The notes under the pieces are model-generated. The model saw nothing but the letters and a program-made list of their open reading frames with translations. It did no database searches and was not told the DNA's origin. From Micromonospora sp. RP3T (GTDB lineage: Bacteria; Actinomycetota; Actinomycetes; Mycobacteriales; Micromonosporaceae): DNA of 64,000 bases. The stretch spans positions 44,340 to 108,339 of the forward strand of contig NZ_PYPS01000026.1 in the NCBI RefSeq assembly GCF_003027925.1, written 5' to 3'. The number at the start of each line of letters is the position of its first letter. Position 1 is the stretch's first letter. Both the position numbers and the translations under genes were made by a program. This document shows, in pieces, positions 53,075 through 61,392 of the stretch.

Positions 53075-53974
53075 ATGTCCCAGCCACCCACCGGAGCGGA
53101 GGGCCACCCGCCCCAGCCGCCGGGCGGCACGGTCTACGGCAACCCGTACGGGAGCCAGCCCTCGCCCCCGCCGTACGGCCCGGCGCACCCCGACCCCACC
53201 CGGCCCCAGCCGCCCGTGTCCGGCCCCGGCGCGTACGGTTCCGGCGCACCCGGCGCGGGCGCGTACGGTTCCGGCGGGTACGGCGCGGGCGGTCCCGCCC
53301 CGGGCGGGCCCGGTCCCGGTGCCTACGCGCCGGGCGCCGCCCCCGTCCCGGCGCAGCCGATGTCCGCGCCGCCGGTCTCCGGCGCCGGCTACCCCCCGCA
53401 GCCGATGTCGGCGCCGCCCGTCTCCGGGCCCGGATTCGGCCCGCAGCCGATGTCCGGGCCGCCTGCCGCCGGACCCGGTTTCGGTCCCCAGACGATGTCC
53501 GGGCCGCCCGGCGCCGCGCCCCCGTACGGCCCGGCCGGTTACGGCACGCCGACGGGTACGCCGGCCGGCGGTGGCCGGGGTCGGACCACGCTGATCCTCG
53601 CCCTCGTCGCCGGGCTGCTCCTCGTCCTCGGCGGCGTGATGACCGGTCTCTACGTCACCACCAACGGCAAGCTGACCAGCGCCGAGCGGCAGGTCAGTCA
53701 GCGTGACGGCACCATCTCGGCGAACCAGCGGGAGATCGAGAAGCTCAAGGGGGAGGTCAAGGCGGTTCAGGAGCGCCTGGCCGACACCGAGCAGGACCTG
53801 ACCGGCACCAAGAACGACCGGGACGAGCAGGCCCGGCAGAAGAAGGTCATCGCGAGCTGCCTGGACAAGTTGACCACCGCCATCACCGCGGCGTCGCGTG
53901 GCGACAAGGCGGGCTTCGAGGCGGCCAACAAGGGTCTCGACAAGATCTGCGACGAGGCCGAGAACTACCTCTGA
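53075..53974 (+). CDS. single-pass membrane coiled-coil protein with Pro/Gly-rich N-terminus
   Basis: A 299-residue protein. Residues 1-168 are Gly/Pro/Tyr-rich and disordered, including repeats of QPMSAPPVSG/QPMSGPPAAG. One helix (about 172-195, TTLILALVAGLLLVLGGVMTGLYV) crosses the membrane. The outer part is a coiled coil (SAERQVSQRDGTISANQREIEKLKGEVKAVQERLADTEQDL) followed by a small helical domain with two cysteines (ASCLDKLTTAIT...DKICDEAENYL). Same overall design as the upstream protease, 100 bases away, and probably co-transcribed. GGAGG precedes the ATG at 53075. Function unknown. Confidence 0.82.
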   Translation: MSQPPTGAEGHPPQPPGGTVYGNPYGSQPSPPPYGPAHPDPTRPQPPVSGPGAYGSGAPGAGAYGSGGYGAGGPAPGGPGPGAYAPGAAPVPAQPMSAPPVSGAGYPPQPMSAPPVSGPGFGPQPMSGPPAAGPGFGPQTMSGPPGAAPPYGPAGYGTPTGTPAGGGRGRTTLILALVAGLLLVLGGVMTGLYVTTNGKLTSAERQVSQRDGTISANQREIEKLKGEVKAVQERLADTEQDLTGTKNDRDEQARQKKVIASCLDKLTTAITAASRGDKAGFEAANKGLDKICDEAENYL

Positions 53975-53990
53975 GCCCCACCCTCCTGAT

Positions 53991-54047
53991 CGATCATGAA
54001 GTTGGCGGCCGTCCGGATCCGCGGAACGGCCGCCAACTTCATGATCG
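53991..54047 (+). terminator. perfect 22-bp GATC-capped hairpin
   Basis: Arms 53991-54012 and 54026-54047 are perfectly complementary (22 bp, starting CGATCATGAAGTTGGC) with a 13-base loop. It lies between the coiled-coil gene and the convergent DUF3000 gene and should terminate both. Related to the hairpins at 28816 and 63806. Confidence 0.85.
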
Positions 54048-54073
54048 ACGGGGCTGGGTCGAGAGAACCCGGG

Positions 54074-54646
54074 TCAGGCGGCGCCGGCGGGGCGGCGGAT
54101 GGGCAACGCGGTGACGCCCGGTGGCGGCAGACCGGCCGTCGAGGCCAGCAACGTGCACCAGCCGAGCAGGTGTGGGCCCAGGTCGGCGCGGAGCGGCGTC
54201 CAGGAGGCGCGGATCTCGATGTCGCCGGCGGCCGGCGGCCCGGCCAGCTCACCGAACCGGGTGGAGAGGGTCTGGGTGACCGTGCCGCCGATCGCCCGGT
54301 GCCCGGCGCCCTGCGCGTCCAGCGCGTCGGTCAGCCAGGTCCAGCCCACCCCGGGCAGGAGCGGATCGCTGGCCAGGTCGACCTCCAGCTCGGCGGTGAC
54401 GTACGTGACCAGGCGCAGCGTGCCCTGCCAGGCCTCGTGCCCGGCCGGGTCGTGCAGCAGGATCAGCCGGCCACTGGCGATCTCGTCGTCGTCGCGCATG
54501 ACCGCCGCGGAGAGGGCGAACGCGTACGGGGCCAGCCGCTGCGGAGCGCCGACCTCCTCCAGCAGGATCTCCGGCCGGGGTGTGGCCGACCGCAGTCCCG
54601 CGACCGCGCGGGCGAACGTTTCCGGGAGCGCGATCGGGGGGGCCAT
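54074..54646 (-). CDS. DUF3000 family protein
   Basis: A 190-residue cytoplasmic protein matching DUF3000: FARAVAGLRSATPRPEILLEEVGAPQRLAPYAFALSAAV, then GRLILLHDPAGHEAWQGTLRLVTYVTAELE and WLTDALDAQGA...GTVTQTLSTRFGEL...IEIRASWTPL. Found only in actinobacteria, almost always beside hemE and RNase D; no function known. The ATG at 54646 lies six bases after TAGGCT, suggesting a leaderless transcript. Divergent from hemE. Confidence 0.9.
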   Translation of the reverse strand: MAPPIALPETFARAVAGLRSATPRPEILLEEVGAPQRLAPYAFALSAAVMRDDDEIASGRLILLHDPAGHEAWQGTLRLVTYVTAELEVDLASDPLLPGVGWTWLTDALDAQGAGHRAIGGTVTQTLSTRFGELAGPPAAGDIEIRASWTPLRADLGPHLLGWCTLLASTAGLPPPGVTALPIRRPAGAA

Positions 54647-54652
54647 GCCGGC

Positions 54653-54658
54653 AGCCTA
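54653..54658 (-). promoter_or_regulatory. -10 hexamer, possible leaderless start of DUF3000
   Basis: TAGGCT on the minus strand ends six bases before the ATG at 54646. Confidence 0.5.
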
Positions 54659-54713
54659 TGCCGCCTCCGCCGCGCGGTGGGTGACGGCGCGCCGGGCGCG
54701 TCGCGGACCCGGG

Positions 54714-54768
54714 TGTTAAGCGGGGCCCCCTCCTCTACCGGATGCGTTAAGCGGGGGCCCCTCCTTCT
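54714..54768 (+). repeat. polar GGGGCCCC palindromic element, copy D
   Basis: Two modules: GTTAAG, a GGGGCCCC core, CCTCTACCG, four bases, CGTTAAG, a core, CCTT. Unlike the other copies it lies between two divergent genes, 55 bases upstream of DUF3000 and 60 bases upstream of hemE, so a simple terminator role does not fit well. Confidence 0.88.
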
Positions 54769-54828
54769 GCGTCACATATGCGGGCGGCGGGCGCGGGGGT
54801 TCGTGCGGGGCGTGGCACGATTGCGGCG

Positions 54829-55926
54829 ATGACCACCGACACCACGGGCACTGCCGCCCGAGACGGAGAACCCCGCCGCGGCGGGCCGGCCGAATCGCCG
54901 TTCGTGCGCGCCTGCCGGCGTGAGCCGGTTCCGCACACCCCGGTCTGGTTCATGCGCCAGGCCGGCCGGTCCCTGCCGGAGTACCGCGAGATCCGGGCCA
55001 GCGTGCCGATGCTGGAGTCGTGCCGCCGCCCCGAGCTGGTCACCGAGATCACCCTCCAGCCGGTCCGCCGGCACGGGGTGGACGCGGCGATCCTGTTCAG
55101 CGACATCGTGGTGCCGGTGGCGGCGGCCGGGATCGACCTGGACATCGTGCCCGGAACCGGGCCGGTGGTGGCCGAACCGGTGCGCACCGCCGCCGACGTG
55201 GAGCGGATCACCCCGATCGGCCGCGACGAGGTGTCCTACGTGGACGAGGCGGTCCGGCTGCTCGTCGCCGAGCTGGGCGACACCCCGCTGATCGGCTTCG
55301 CCGGCGCGCCGTTCACGCTGGCCAGCTACCTGGTCGAGGGCGGGCCGTCGCGGACCCACGCGAAGACCAAGGCGCTGATGTACGGCGACCCCGACCTGTG
55401 GCACACGCTCTGCGGTCGGCTGGCCGACGTGACGCTGTCGTTCCTGCGGGTGCAGATCGAGGCGGGCGTCTCCGCGGTGCAGCTCTTCGACTCGTGGGCC
55501 GGCGCGCTCTCCGAGGCCGACTACCGCCGTTTCGTGCTGCCCCACTCGGCGTACGTGCTGGGCGGTCTGGAAGGCGCCGGTGTGCCGCGCATCCACTTCG
55601 GGGTGGGCACCGGCGAGCTGCTCGCCGCGATGGGCGAGGCCGGCGCCGACGTGGTCGGCGTCGACTGGCGTACGCCGCTGGACGTCGCCACCGGCCGGAT
55701 CGGGCCGGACAAGGCGGTGCAGGGCAACCTCGACCCGACCGTGCTGCTCGCCCCCTGGCCAGTGGTCGAGGCCGAGGTGCGGCGCATCGTCGAGCAGGGC
55801 CGCGCCGCGCCCGGCCACGTGTTCAACCTCGGTCACGGCGTCCTGCCGGAGACCGACCCCGACGTGCTGACCCGGGTGGTCGCGCTGGTGCACGAGCTGT
55901 CCGCGCGACCGGCCCACCAGGGGTAG
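54829..55926 (+). CDS. hemE: uroporphyrinogen decarboxylase
   Basis: HemE converts uroporphyrinogen III to coproporphyrinogen III. The 365-residue protein shows the signature PVWFMRQAGRSLPEYR (substrate-binding Arg), AAILFSDIVVPVAAAG with the catalytic Asp, GFAGAPFTLASYLVEGG, VQLFDSWAGALSEADY and HFGVGTGELLAAMGEAGADVVGVDWR. I start at the ATG at 54829, where homology begins; an upstream ATG at 54778 is unlikely. It heads a three-gene heme operon with hemY and chdC. Confidence 0.96.
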   Translation: MTTDTTGTAARDGEPRRGGPAESPFVRACRREPVPHTPVWFMRQAGRSLPEYREIRASVPMLESCRRPELVTEITLQPVRRHGVDAAILFSDIVVPVAAAGIDLDIVPGTGPVVAEPVRTAADVERITPIGRDEVSYVDEAVRLLVAELGDTPLIGFAGAPFTLASYLVEGGPSRTHAKTKALMYGDPDLWHTLCGRLADVTLSFLRVQIEAGVSAVQLFDSWAGALSEADYRRFVLPHSAYVLGGLEGAGVPRIHFGVGTGELLAAMGEAGADVVGVDWRTPLDVATGRIGPDKAVQGNLDPTVLLAPWPVVEAEVRRIVEQGRAAPGHVFNLGHGVLPETDPDVLTRVVALVHELSARPAHQG

Positions 55927-55928
55927 CC

Positions 55929-57338
55929 GTGTCGCGGCCGTGGCGGGTGGCGATCGTCGGTGGCGGGATCACCGGGCTGGCCGCCGCCGTCCGGTTGCGC
56001 GACCGCGCCCCCGCCGGCACCGGGATCACCGTGTACGAGCAGTCCGGCCGCCTCGGCGGCAAGCTGCGCACCGGTGAGCTGGCCGGTGGGCCGGTCGAGT
56101 TCGGGGCCGAGTCGTTCCTGATGCGCGACCCGGCCGGCGGGGAGTCGGCAGCGGTGACCCTCGCGCGCCGCCTCGACCTGGCCGCGCAGCTCGTGCACCC
56201 GACCGTCGGGCAGGCCGCCCTGCTCGTCGACGGGGGGTTGCGCCCGGTGCCGGGCGGCACGCTCGTCGGCGTACCCGGGGATCTGGCGACGGTGGCGGCG
56301 GTGGCCCGGCCGGCGGCGGACGCCGACCGCGACGCGGGCCGCCCGCTGCTGGCCCCCGGCGAGGACCTGGCGGTCGGCCGGCTGGTCCGGGAGCGGCTCG
56401 GCGACGCCGTGGTGGACCGGCTCGTCGACCCGATGCTCGGCGGCGTGTACGCCGGCCGCGCCGACGACCTCTCCCTGGTCACCACCATGCCGGCGTTGGC
56501 CCGCGCGGCCCGTCGGGAGCACACGCTCGTCGGTGCGGTACGCGCCGCGCAGGCCGCCGCGCCGCGCGCGCCCGGCGCCCCGGTCTTCGGCACCCTGGCC
56601 GGCGGGCTGAGCACGCTGGTCGAGGCGGCGGCGCGGGCCAGCGGGGCGACGATCCGCCGGGACGCGGCGGTGCGGGAGCTGCGGCGCACCCCGACCGGCT
56701 GGCGACTCACCGTCGGCCCGACCCGGGATCCCGAGCTGGTGGACGCCGACGCGGTGCTGCTGGCGGTGCCGGCCCGGCCGGCGGCCCGGCTGCTGGCCGG
56801 CGAGGCGCCCGAGGTGGCGGCGACCGTCGGCGCGCTCGACTACGCCAGCGTCGCGCTGGTCACGCTCGCGCTGCCCGCGCCGGAGCTGCCGGAGCTGTCC
56901 GGGTTCCTGGTGCCGGCCGGCGAGGGCCTGCTGATCAAGGCGGCCACGTTCTTCACCACCAAGTGGGGGCACCTGCGCCGGCCCGACGGGTTGGCGCTGG
57001 TGCGCGCCTCGGTCGGCCGCTACGGCGACGAGACCTCGCTCCAGCTCACCGACGACGACCTGGCCGCCACCGTACGCCGGGAGCTGTCGACGGCGCTGGG
57101 CACGACGCTGCCCGACCCGGTGGCCCGGCACGTGCAGCGGTGGGGCGGCGCGCTGCCGCAGTACCCGCCCGGGCACACCGACCGGGTGGCCGGGGCGCGG
57201 GTGGCGTTGCGCGCCGCGCACCCGACGCTGACGCTGGCCGGGGCCGGCTACGACGGGGTCGGCATTCCGGTCTGCGTCCGCTCCGGCGAGACGGCGGCCG
57301 AAGAGATCATCACAGCACTGGGAGGATCGGCGACATGA
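55929..57338 (+). CDS. hemY: coproporphyrinogen III oxidase (HemY/CgoX)
   Basis: A 469-residue FAD enzyme oxidising coproporphyrinogen III to coproporphyrin III in the actinobacterial heme route (formerly called protoporphyrinogen oxidase). The FAD-binding VAIVGGGITGLAAAVRLRD and EQSGRLGGKLRTG motifs, the VDPMLGGVYAGRADDLSL segment and the C-terminal AGAGYDGVGIPVCVRSGE are visible. The GTG at 55929 follows the hemE stop by two bases, and its own stop overlaps the chdC ATG (ATGA). The product name follows from the chdC neighbour. Confidence 0.94.
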   Translation: MSRPWRVAIVGGGITGLAAAVRLRDRAPAGTGITVYEQSGRLGGKLRTGELAGGPVEFGAESFLMRDPAGGESAAVTLARRLDLAAQLVHPTVGQAALLVDGGLRPVPGGTLVGVPGDLATVAAVARPAADADRDAGRPLLAPGEDLAVGRLVRERLGDAVVDRLVDPMLGGVYAGRADDLSLVTTMPALARAARREHTLVGAVRAAQAAAPRAPGAPVFGTLAGGLSTLVEAAARASGATIRRDAAVRELRRTPTGWRLTVGPTRDPELVDADAVLLAVPARPAARLLAGEAPEVAATVGALDYASVALVTLALPAPELPELSGFLVPAGEGLLIKAATFFTTKWGHLRRPDGLALVRASVGRYGDETSLQLTDDDLAATVRRELSTALGTTLPDPVARHVQRWGGALPQYPPGHTDRVAGARVALRAAHPTLTLAGAGYDGVGIPVCVRSGETAAEEIITALGGSAT

Positions 57339-58036
57339 CCGAGCAGACCAACGCGGCCCGGCTGCGGGAGCTGAACGAGACCATCCGCTACACCATGTGG
57401 TCGGTGTACCGGGCGTCGAGCCCGCTGCCGTCGCTGCGGGAGAACGTCGTCGACGAGGTCGAGTCGCTCTTCACGGAGCTGGCCGGCAAGGACGTCACGG
57501 TCCGGGGCACGTACGACGTGGCCGGGTTGCGCGCCGACGCCGACCTGATGATCTGGTGGCACTCGTCGTCGAGCGACGCGCTCCAGGACGCGTACCTGCG
57601 GTTCCGCCGCACCACGCTGGGCCGGGCGCTCACCCCGGTCTGGTCGCAGATGGCGCTGCACCGGCCGGCCGAGTTCAACCGCAGCCACATCCCGGCGTTC
57701 CTGGCCGACGAGCAGCCGCGCGCCTACCTCTGCGTCTACCCGTTCGTCCGCTCGTACGAGTGGTACCTGCTGCCCGAGGGGGAGCGGCGGGAGCTGCTGG
57801 CCGAGCACGGGAAGATGGCCCGCGGCTACCCGGACGTGCGGGCCAACACGGTCGCCTCGTTCGCGCTCGGTGACTACGAGTGGATGCTGGCGTTCGAGGC
57901 CGACGAGCTGCACCGCATCGTCGACCTGATGCGCGACCTGCGGGCGTCCCGGGCCCGGCGCCACGTCCGCGAGGAGATCCCGTTCTACACCGGCCGCCGC
58001 CGCCCCATCGCCGACATCGTCACCTGCCTGGTGTGA
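57335..58036 (+). CDS. chdC: coproheme decarboxylase (ChdC/HemQ)
   Basis: ChdC decarboxylates coproheme to heme b with H2O2. The 233-residue protein keeps the actinobacterial active site as known from Corynebacterium diphtheriae: His118 (EFNRSHIP), catalytic Tyr135 (YLCVYPFVRSYEWY) and proximal His158 (LAEHGKMARGYPDV), at the same residue numbers. This confirms the coproporphyrin-dependent pathway. GGGAGG lies before the ATG, which overlaps the hemY stop. Coproporphyrin ferrochelatase is not in this window. Its stop abuts palindromic element copy E. Confidence 0.96.
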   Translation: MTEQTNAARLRELNETIRYTMWSVYRASSPLPSLRENVVDEVESLFTELAGKDVTVRGTYDVAGLRADADLMIWWHSSSSDALQDAYLRFRRTTLGRALTPVWSQMALHRPAEFNRSHIPAFLADEQPRAYLCVYPFVRSYEWYLLPEGERRELLAEHGKMARGYPDVRANTVASFALGDYEWMLAFEADELHRIVDLMRDLRASRARRHVREEIPFYTGRRRPIADIVTCLV

Positions 58037-58116
58037 AAGGAGGGGCCCCCGGTTAACGCCTGCGGTAGAGAAGGGGCCCCCTCTCACACCGGAGTGTTAA
58101 AAGGGGGCCCCTCCTT
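58034..58116 (-). repeat. polar GGGGCCCC palindromic element, copy E
   Basis: Three modules between convergent chdC and the polysaccharide monooxygenase gene, more diverged than copies B and C. On the minus strand the CTCTACCG and CGTTAA landmarks remain, and the CCTTTCAC end includes the chdC stop codon. Confidence 0.85.
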
Positions 58117-58132
58117 GCCGGCGGGCTGGCGG

Positions 58133-59248
58133 TCAGGCGGTCGTCGTGCAGGAGAGGATCCCGGGCACCGGGTTGGTCCCGCTCGACGAGCCGGTGAAGC
58201 CGAACGAGGTGCTGGCCCCCGGGGCGAGCGCGCCGTTGTAGGCCACGTTGCGTGCGGTGACGAGCGTTCCGCTCGTGGTGACCGTGGCGTTCCACGCCGA
58301 GGTCACCTGCTGGCCGTTCTGGTAGTTCCAGCTCACCGACCAGCCGCGGATCGCACCGCCGCCGTTTGTCACCTTGACCTCGGCCTGGAAGCCGCCGCCC
58401 CACTGACCGGTGACCTGGTAGGTCGCGGTGCAGCCCCCGGCCGGGTTCGGCGTCGTCGGTCCACCGGTCGGGGTGGCCGTCGGCGACGTGGTCGGGCTGG
58501 TCGTCGGCGACGCGGTCGGCGAGGTGGTGGGGGAGGCGGTCGGCGACGGGCCGCTGCCGCCGAAGTCGACGTCGCTGCACAGGTAGTAGGACTGGTCCAG
58601 GTGGCTGGCCTGCCAGATGGTGTAGACGATGTGCCGGCCGGTCCGGCCCGGCGCGTTCGCCGGCACCTGGATCGACACGCCCGAGGTCTCGGGCGTCCAC
58701 TGGCTGGCGGGGGTGTTGCCGATCTGGCCGACCTGCTCCAGGTCGCTCCAGCGCAGCGGCGAGGTCAACGCGTTGAAGCCCTGCTTGGTCACGTACACCC
58801 GGATGTAGTCGGCGCCGTGGCTGGCCTGGTCGTACAGCTTGATCCGGAAGTTGTTGGAGATCGGCGTGGTCTTCCAGGCGCCGACCGTGTCGAGCGCGTT
58901 GTAGCGGCCGTTGGAGGTGCGCCCGCCGCTGCACAGCTGGCCGTCCGGGATGGCGCCCTGGTGGTTGCCGGCGACGCCCTCGCGGAACAGGCCGTTCCAG
59001 TTCCACATGGCGGCCGGGTCGGCCTGCCAGGCCTGCCAGCACATCGGGTCCTGGGTGGCCATCGCCGGGTTCTGGAAGTCGCTGCCCCAGCGCTGCCAGC
59101 AGCCGTAGTTCCGTGAGGCCGGGTCGACCACCGACCCGTGCGCCGAGGCCGGGCCGGAGAACGCGGTGGTGAGCAGCGCGGCGACGACCGCGCAGACGCC
59201 GAGGATCGCCGCGCCGAGCGGTATGCGGCGACGGTACGGAGTGGACAT
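58133..59248 (-). CDS. secreted AA10 lytic polysaccharide monooxygenase with CBM2
   Basis: A 371-residue copper enzyme that oxidatively cleaves chitin or cellulose. After a 36-residue signal peptide (cleavage ASA-HGS), His37 becomes the N-terminal copper ligand (HGSVVDPASRNYGCW); the second ligand is in WQASHLDQSYYLC. The AA10 domain ends near residue 230. A (S/T)PT-rich linker (TASPTTSPTASPTTSPTT) then leads to a C-terminal CBM2 (CTATYQVTGQWGGGFQAEVKVTNGG...ILSCTTTA). The CBM2 suggests cellulose or chitin binding; substrate is undetermined. GGAGG before the ATG at 59248 supports the start. Confidence 0.95.
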   Translation of the reverse strand: MSTPYRRRIPLGAAILGVCAVVAALLTTAFSGPASAHGSVVDPASRNYGCWQRWGSDFQNPAMATQDPMCWQAWQADPAAMWNWNGLFREGVAGNHQGAIPDGQLCSGGRTSNGRYNALDTVGAWKTTPISNNFRIKLYDQASHGADYIRVYVTKQGFNALTSPLRWSDLEQVGQIGNTPASQWTPETSGVSIQVPANAPGRTGRHIVYTIWQASHLDQSYYLCSDVDFGGSGPSPTASPTTSPTASPTTSPTTSPTATPTGGPTTPNPAGGCTATYQVTGQWGGGFQAEVKVTNGGGAIRGWSVSWNYQNGQQVTSAWNATVTTSGTLVTARNVAYNGALAPGASTSFGFTGSSSGTNPVPGILSCTTTA

Positions 59249-59360
59249 GGGAAGCCTCCGGGGGTGGGGTGTCGGTGCACGACGCCCGGACTGTCGGGAG
59301 TTGCCCTCTCCCGCGTGGCGGCTCGATCCGCACGCTGCCACAGAAAACGACACGCGTCAA

Positions 59361-59801
59361 TTAGTTGGGATTCCGGCGCATCGGCGTGTGCGGGATGCCG
59401 TCCTCGACGTAGCCGGGCCCGCTCACCGTGAAGCCGTGGCCGGCGTAGAGACCCACCAGGTGCGTCTGCGCCTCCAGCACGCACGGCCGGTCACCCACCA
59501 CGGCCAGCGCCTCGGTCAGCAGCGCGCCGGCCAGGCCCGCGCCGCGGGCGGCCGGCGCCACCACCACCCGGCCGATCCGTGCCACGCCGTCGGGGTCGGC
59601 CAGGATCCGCAGGTACGCCACGACGGCGCCGTCGCGGGCCAGCCAGAGATGGCGCGTGCCGGGCTCGACGTCCCGACCGTCCAGCTCCGGGTACGCGCAG
59701 GACTGCTCCACCACGAACACGTCGATGCGCAGCCGGAGCAGGTCGTGGAACGTGCGGTTGTCCAGCTCGGCGAAGCCGGCCTGGTGGAACTCGACGGACA
59801 T
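59361..59801 (-). CDS. ElaA-type GNAT N-acetyltransferase
   Basis: A 146-residue GNAT protein of the ElaA group: LLRLRIDVFVVEQSCAYPELDGRD is the family signature, and RIGRVVVAPAARGAGLAGALL holds the acetyl-CoA pyrophosphate-binding loop. ElaA substrates are not established. The ATG at 59801 is six bases after TAACCT, suggesting a leaderless mRNA. It is upstream of and in the same direction as the monooxygenase gene but has its own signal. Confidence 0.9.
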   Translation of the reverse strand: MSVEFHQAGFAELDNRTFHDLLRLRIDVFVVEQSCAYPELDGRDVEPGTRHLWLARDGAVVAYLRILADPDGVARIGRVVVAPAARGAGLAGALLTEALAVVGDRPCVLEAQTHLVGLYAGHGFTVSGPGYVEDGIPHTPMRRNPN

Positions 59802-59807
59802 CCCGCC

Positions 59808-59813
59808 AGGTTA
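59808..59813 (-). promoter_or_regulatory. -10 hexamer, possible leaderless start of the GNAT gene
   Basis: TAACCT on the minus strand ends six bases before the ATG at 59801. Confidence 0.5.
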
Positions 59814-59863
59814 GGCCGCGGTCCGCGGGTGAGCCACGCCGGTCCGACAGGCCGGGCGGCCGG

Positions 59864-60553
59864 TCAGTCCGCCGCCGCCCCCAGGCCGGCGCCGGTGGCG
59901 ACGGCGGCCCGGTCGAACCAGGTCGCGGTGGCGGCGGTCGAGCGGGTCCACACCCCCACGCACTGGGTGACCCGCCCCCGGTGCAGACAGCCGTAGCGGT
60001 GCGGGAAACGGGTGCCGTCGGGCAGCGTCATGGTGGCGGCGACCGCGCGGCCCGACACGCGCACCCCGGCGGGCAGGTCGACGACTGAGTGCCCGGCGGT
60101 CACCTGCCCGTCCTCCTCGTCGCGGTCGCACGCCGCCAGCACCTCGAAGATCCGGCGTACGGCGTCGGCGGCCACCGTCGCGTCCGGGTAGACCACGGTC
60201 TCCTGGGTCAGCTCGACGAACTCCTCCGCCGGAGCGCCCTTCGGGGTGCCGAAGACCCGGGTGGAGGCCACCAGCCTCCGGTCGAGCAGGGGCAGCGGAC
60301 GGCCGCAGGCGATCCCGTCCGAGTCGAGCCGCTCGCTGGCGTGCTCGGGCTTCTCGGCCAGGCCGGCGAGGCTGCCGGTGGCGGCATGCCGGTCCCGCAG
60401 CGCGAGGGCGACGCCGCCGTCGGTGGGTGCCGGTGCGGCGAGAGCCGGCGCGGCGCCGGTCGGCCCGCTCGGAGCGGGGGTCGGGTCGGCGGTCGGGGCG
60501 CAGCCTCCCAGCGTGGCGAGGACCGCCGTCGCGGCGATCATCAGTCGGTTCAC
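59864..60553 (-). CDS. putative lipoprotein, function unknown
   Basis: A 229-residue exported protein: MNRLMIAATAVLATLGGC is a lipoprotein signal with a lipobox Cys at residue 18, followed by a Pro/Ala/Thr-rich linker. The mature domain has three further cysteines (GIACGRP, AACDRDEED, RYGCLHRGRVTQCVG) and a YPDATVAADAVRRIFEVLAAC helix, resembling PknH-like or sensor-type extracellular domains only in general style. No family is assigned. The GTG is six bases after TAGCAT. Confidence 0.78.
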   Translation of the reverse strand: MNRLMIAATAVLATLGGCAPTADPTPAPSGPTGAAPALAAPAPTDGGVALALRDRHAATGSLAGLAEKPEHASERLDSDGIACGRPLPLLDRRLVASTRVFGTPKGAPAEEFVELTQETVVYPDATVAADAVRRIFEVLAACDRDEEDGQVTAGHSVVDLPAGVRVSGRAVAATMTLPDGTRFPHRYGCLHRGRVTQCVGVWTRSTAATATWFDRAAVATGAGLGAAAD

Positions 60554-60559
60554 CGGAGG

Positions 60560-60565
60560 ATGCTA
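60560..60565 (-). promoter_or_regulatory. -10 hexamer, possible leaderless start of the lipoprotein gene
   Basis: TAGCAT on the minus strand ends six bases before the GTG at 60553. Confidence 0.5.
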
Positions 60566-60693
60566 GCCGTCGATGGGCGCGGGCCGCCGCACCGGACAGC
60601 CGGCGGTGTGGGCCGCTCGCGGGTGGCTGTTTCCCCGGCGCGAGCCGGCCCGCCGGCGTGGCGGACGCCCGGCTCCCGGACCGGGTCGTCCGG

Positions 60694-60954
60694 TCAGGCG
60701 GGGCGGGCGCCGACCGCGTCGCGGATCTCGGCGCCCTGGTCGCCCTCGACCGCGCGGGCGCAGTGGGCGCAGCAGAAGAAGCGGCCGGAGACCTCGACGC
60801 CGTGTCCGACGATCTTGATCTGACAGTGTTCGCAGATCGGTGCCATCTTGTGCACCGCGCACTCGAAGCAGTCGAACGTGTGCCGGGCCCCGTCGACCGT
60901 GCGCACCTCGAACGCCATCCAGTAGTCGTTGCCGCAGACCTCACAGGCAGCCAT
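60694..60954 (-). CDS. small cysteine-rich zinc-ribbon protein
   Basis: An 86-residue protein with ten cysteines: CEVCG, DCFECAVH, ICEHC and FFCCAHC. The spacing gives two zinc-binding knuckles in LIM- or rubredoxin-like style. Possibly an RNA- or protein-binding adaptor; function unknown. The ATG at 60954 is preceded only by a weak GGGGG. It is divergent from the glycogen-binding gene. Confidence 0.75.
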   Translation of the reverse strand: MAACEVCGNDYWMAFEVRTVDGARHTFDCFECAVHKMAPICEHCQIKIVGHGVEVSGRFFCCAHCARAVEGDQGAEIRDAVGARPA

Positions 60955-61106
60955 ACGAAACCCCCGAAAACGGACTTGTGATCCCAGGGTCGGGCAACGG
61001 ACGCCCTGGAGCGGCCGGAACGGCGAACCCGGGCCGGCCCCGACGGCGTGTCGCTGCCGGCGTGTCGCGCGTTGACCGAGGTGGACGGCGAGAATCAGGA
61101 GGAAGC

Positions 61107-61382
61107 GTGATCAAACGCAACAAGCTCTTCGGCAACCAGACCCGGGTGACGTTCTCCCTGCCCCGCGACGCGCCGGCCGGCACGGTGAGCGTGGTCGGCT
61201 GCTTCAACGGATGGGAGCCCGGCCGGCACGAGCTGGTGCCGCGCCGGGACGGCACCCGGACCGTGACCGTACGGCTCGGCCCGGGTGAGTACCGCTTCCG
61301 CTATCTCGCCACCGGTGGCGTGTGGCTGGACGACGAGAACGCCGACCGGGTCGACGAGGCCGGCAGCCTGCTGCGCCTGTAG
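61107..61382 (+). CDS. glycogen-binding (CBM48/AMPK-beta-like) single-domain protein
   Basis: A 91-residue stand-alone early-set Ig-like domain: TRVTFSLPRDAPAGTVSVVGCFNGWEPGRHEL, then RTVTVRLGPGEYRFRYLATGGVWLDDENAD. The W in FNGWEP and the YRFRY strand match the glycogen-binding modules found on branching enzymes and AMPK beta. It lacks any catalytic domain, so it may guide glycogen metabolism or act as a carbohydrate sensor. The GTG at 61107 has AGGAGG upstream. Confidence 0.85.
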   Translation: MIKRNKLFGNQTRVTFSLPRDAPAGTVSVVGCFNGWEPGRHELVPRRDGTRTVTVRLGPGEYRFRYLATGGVWLDDENADRVDEAGSLLRL

Positions 61383-61392
61383 GGCCGCGCGG

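Noticed and set aside
54778..54828. Upstream in-frame ATG for hemE
   Set aside because: Would add 17 residues with no homology to other HemE proteins; the ATG at 54829 is where the family similarity begins.
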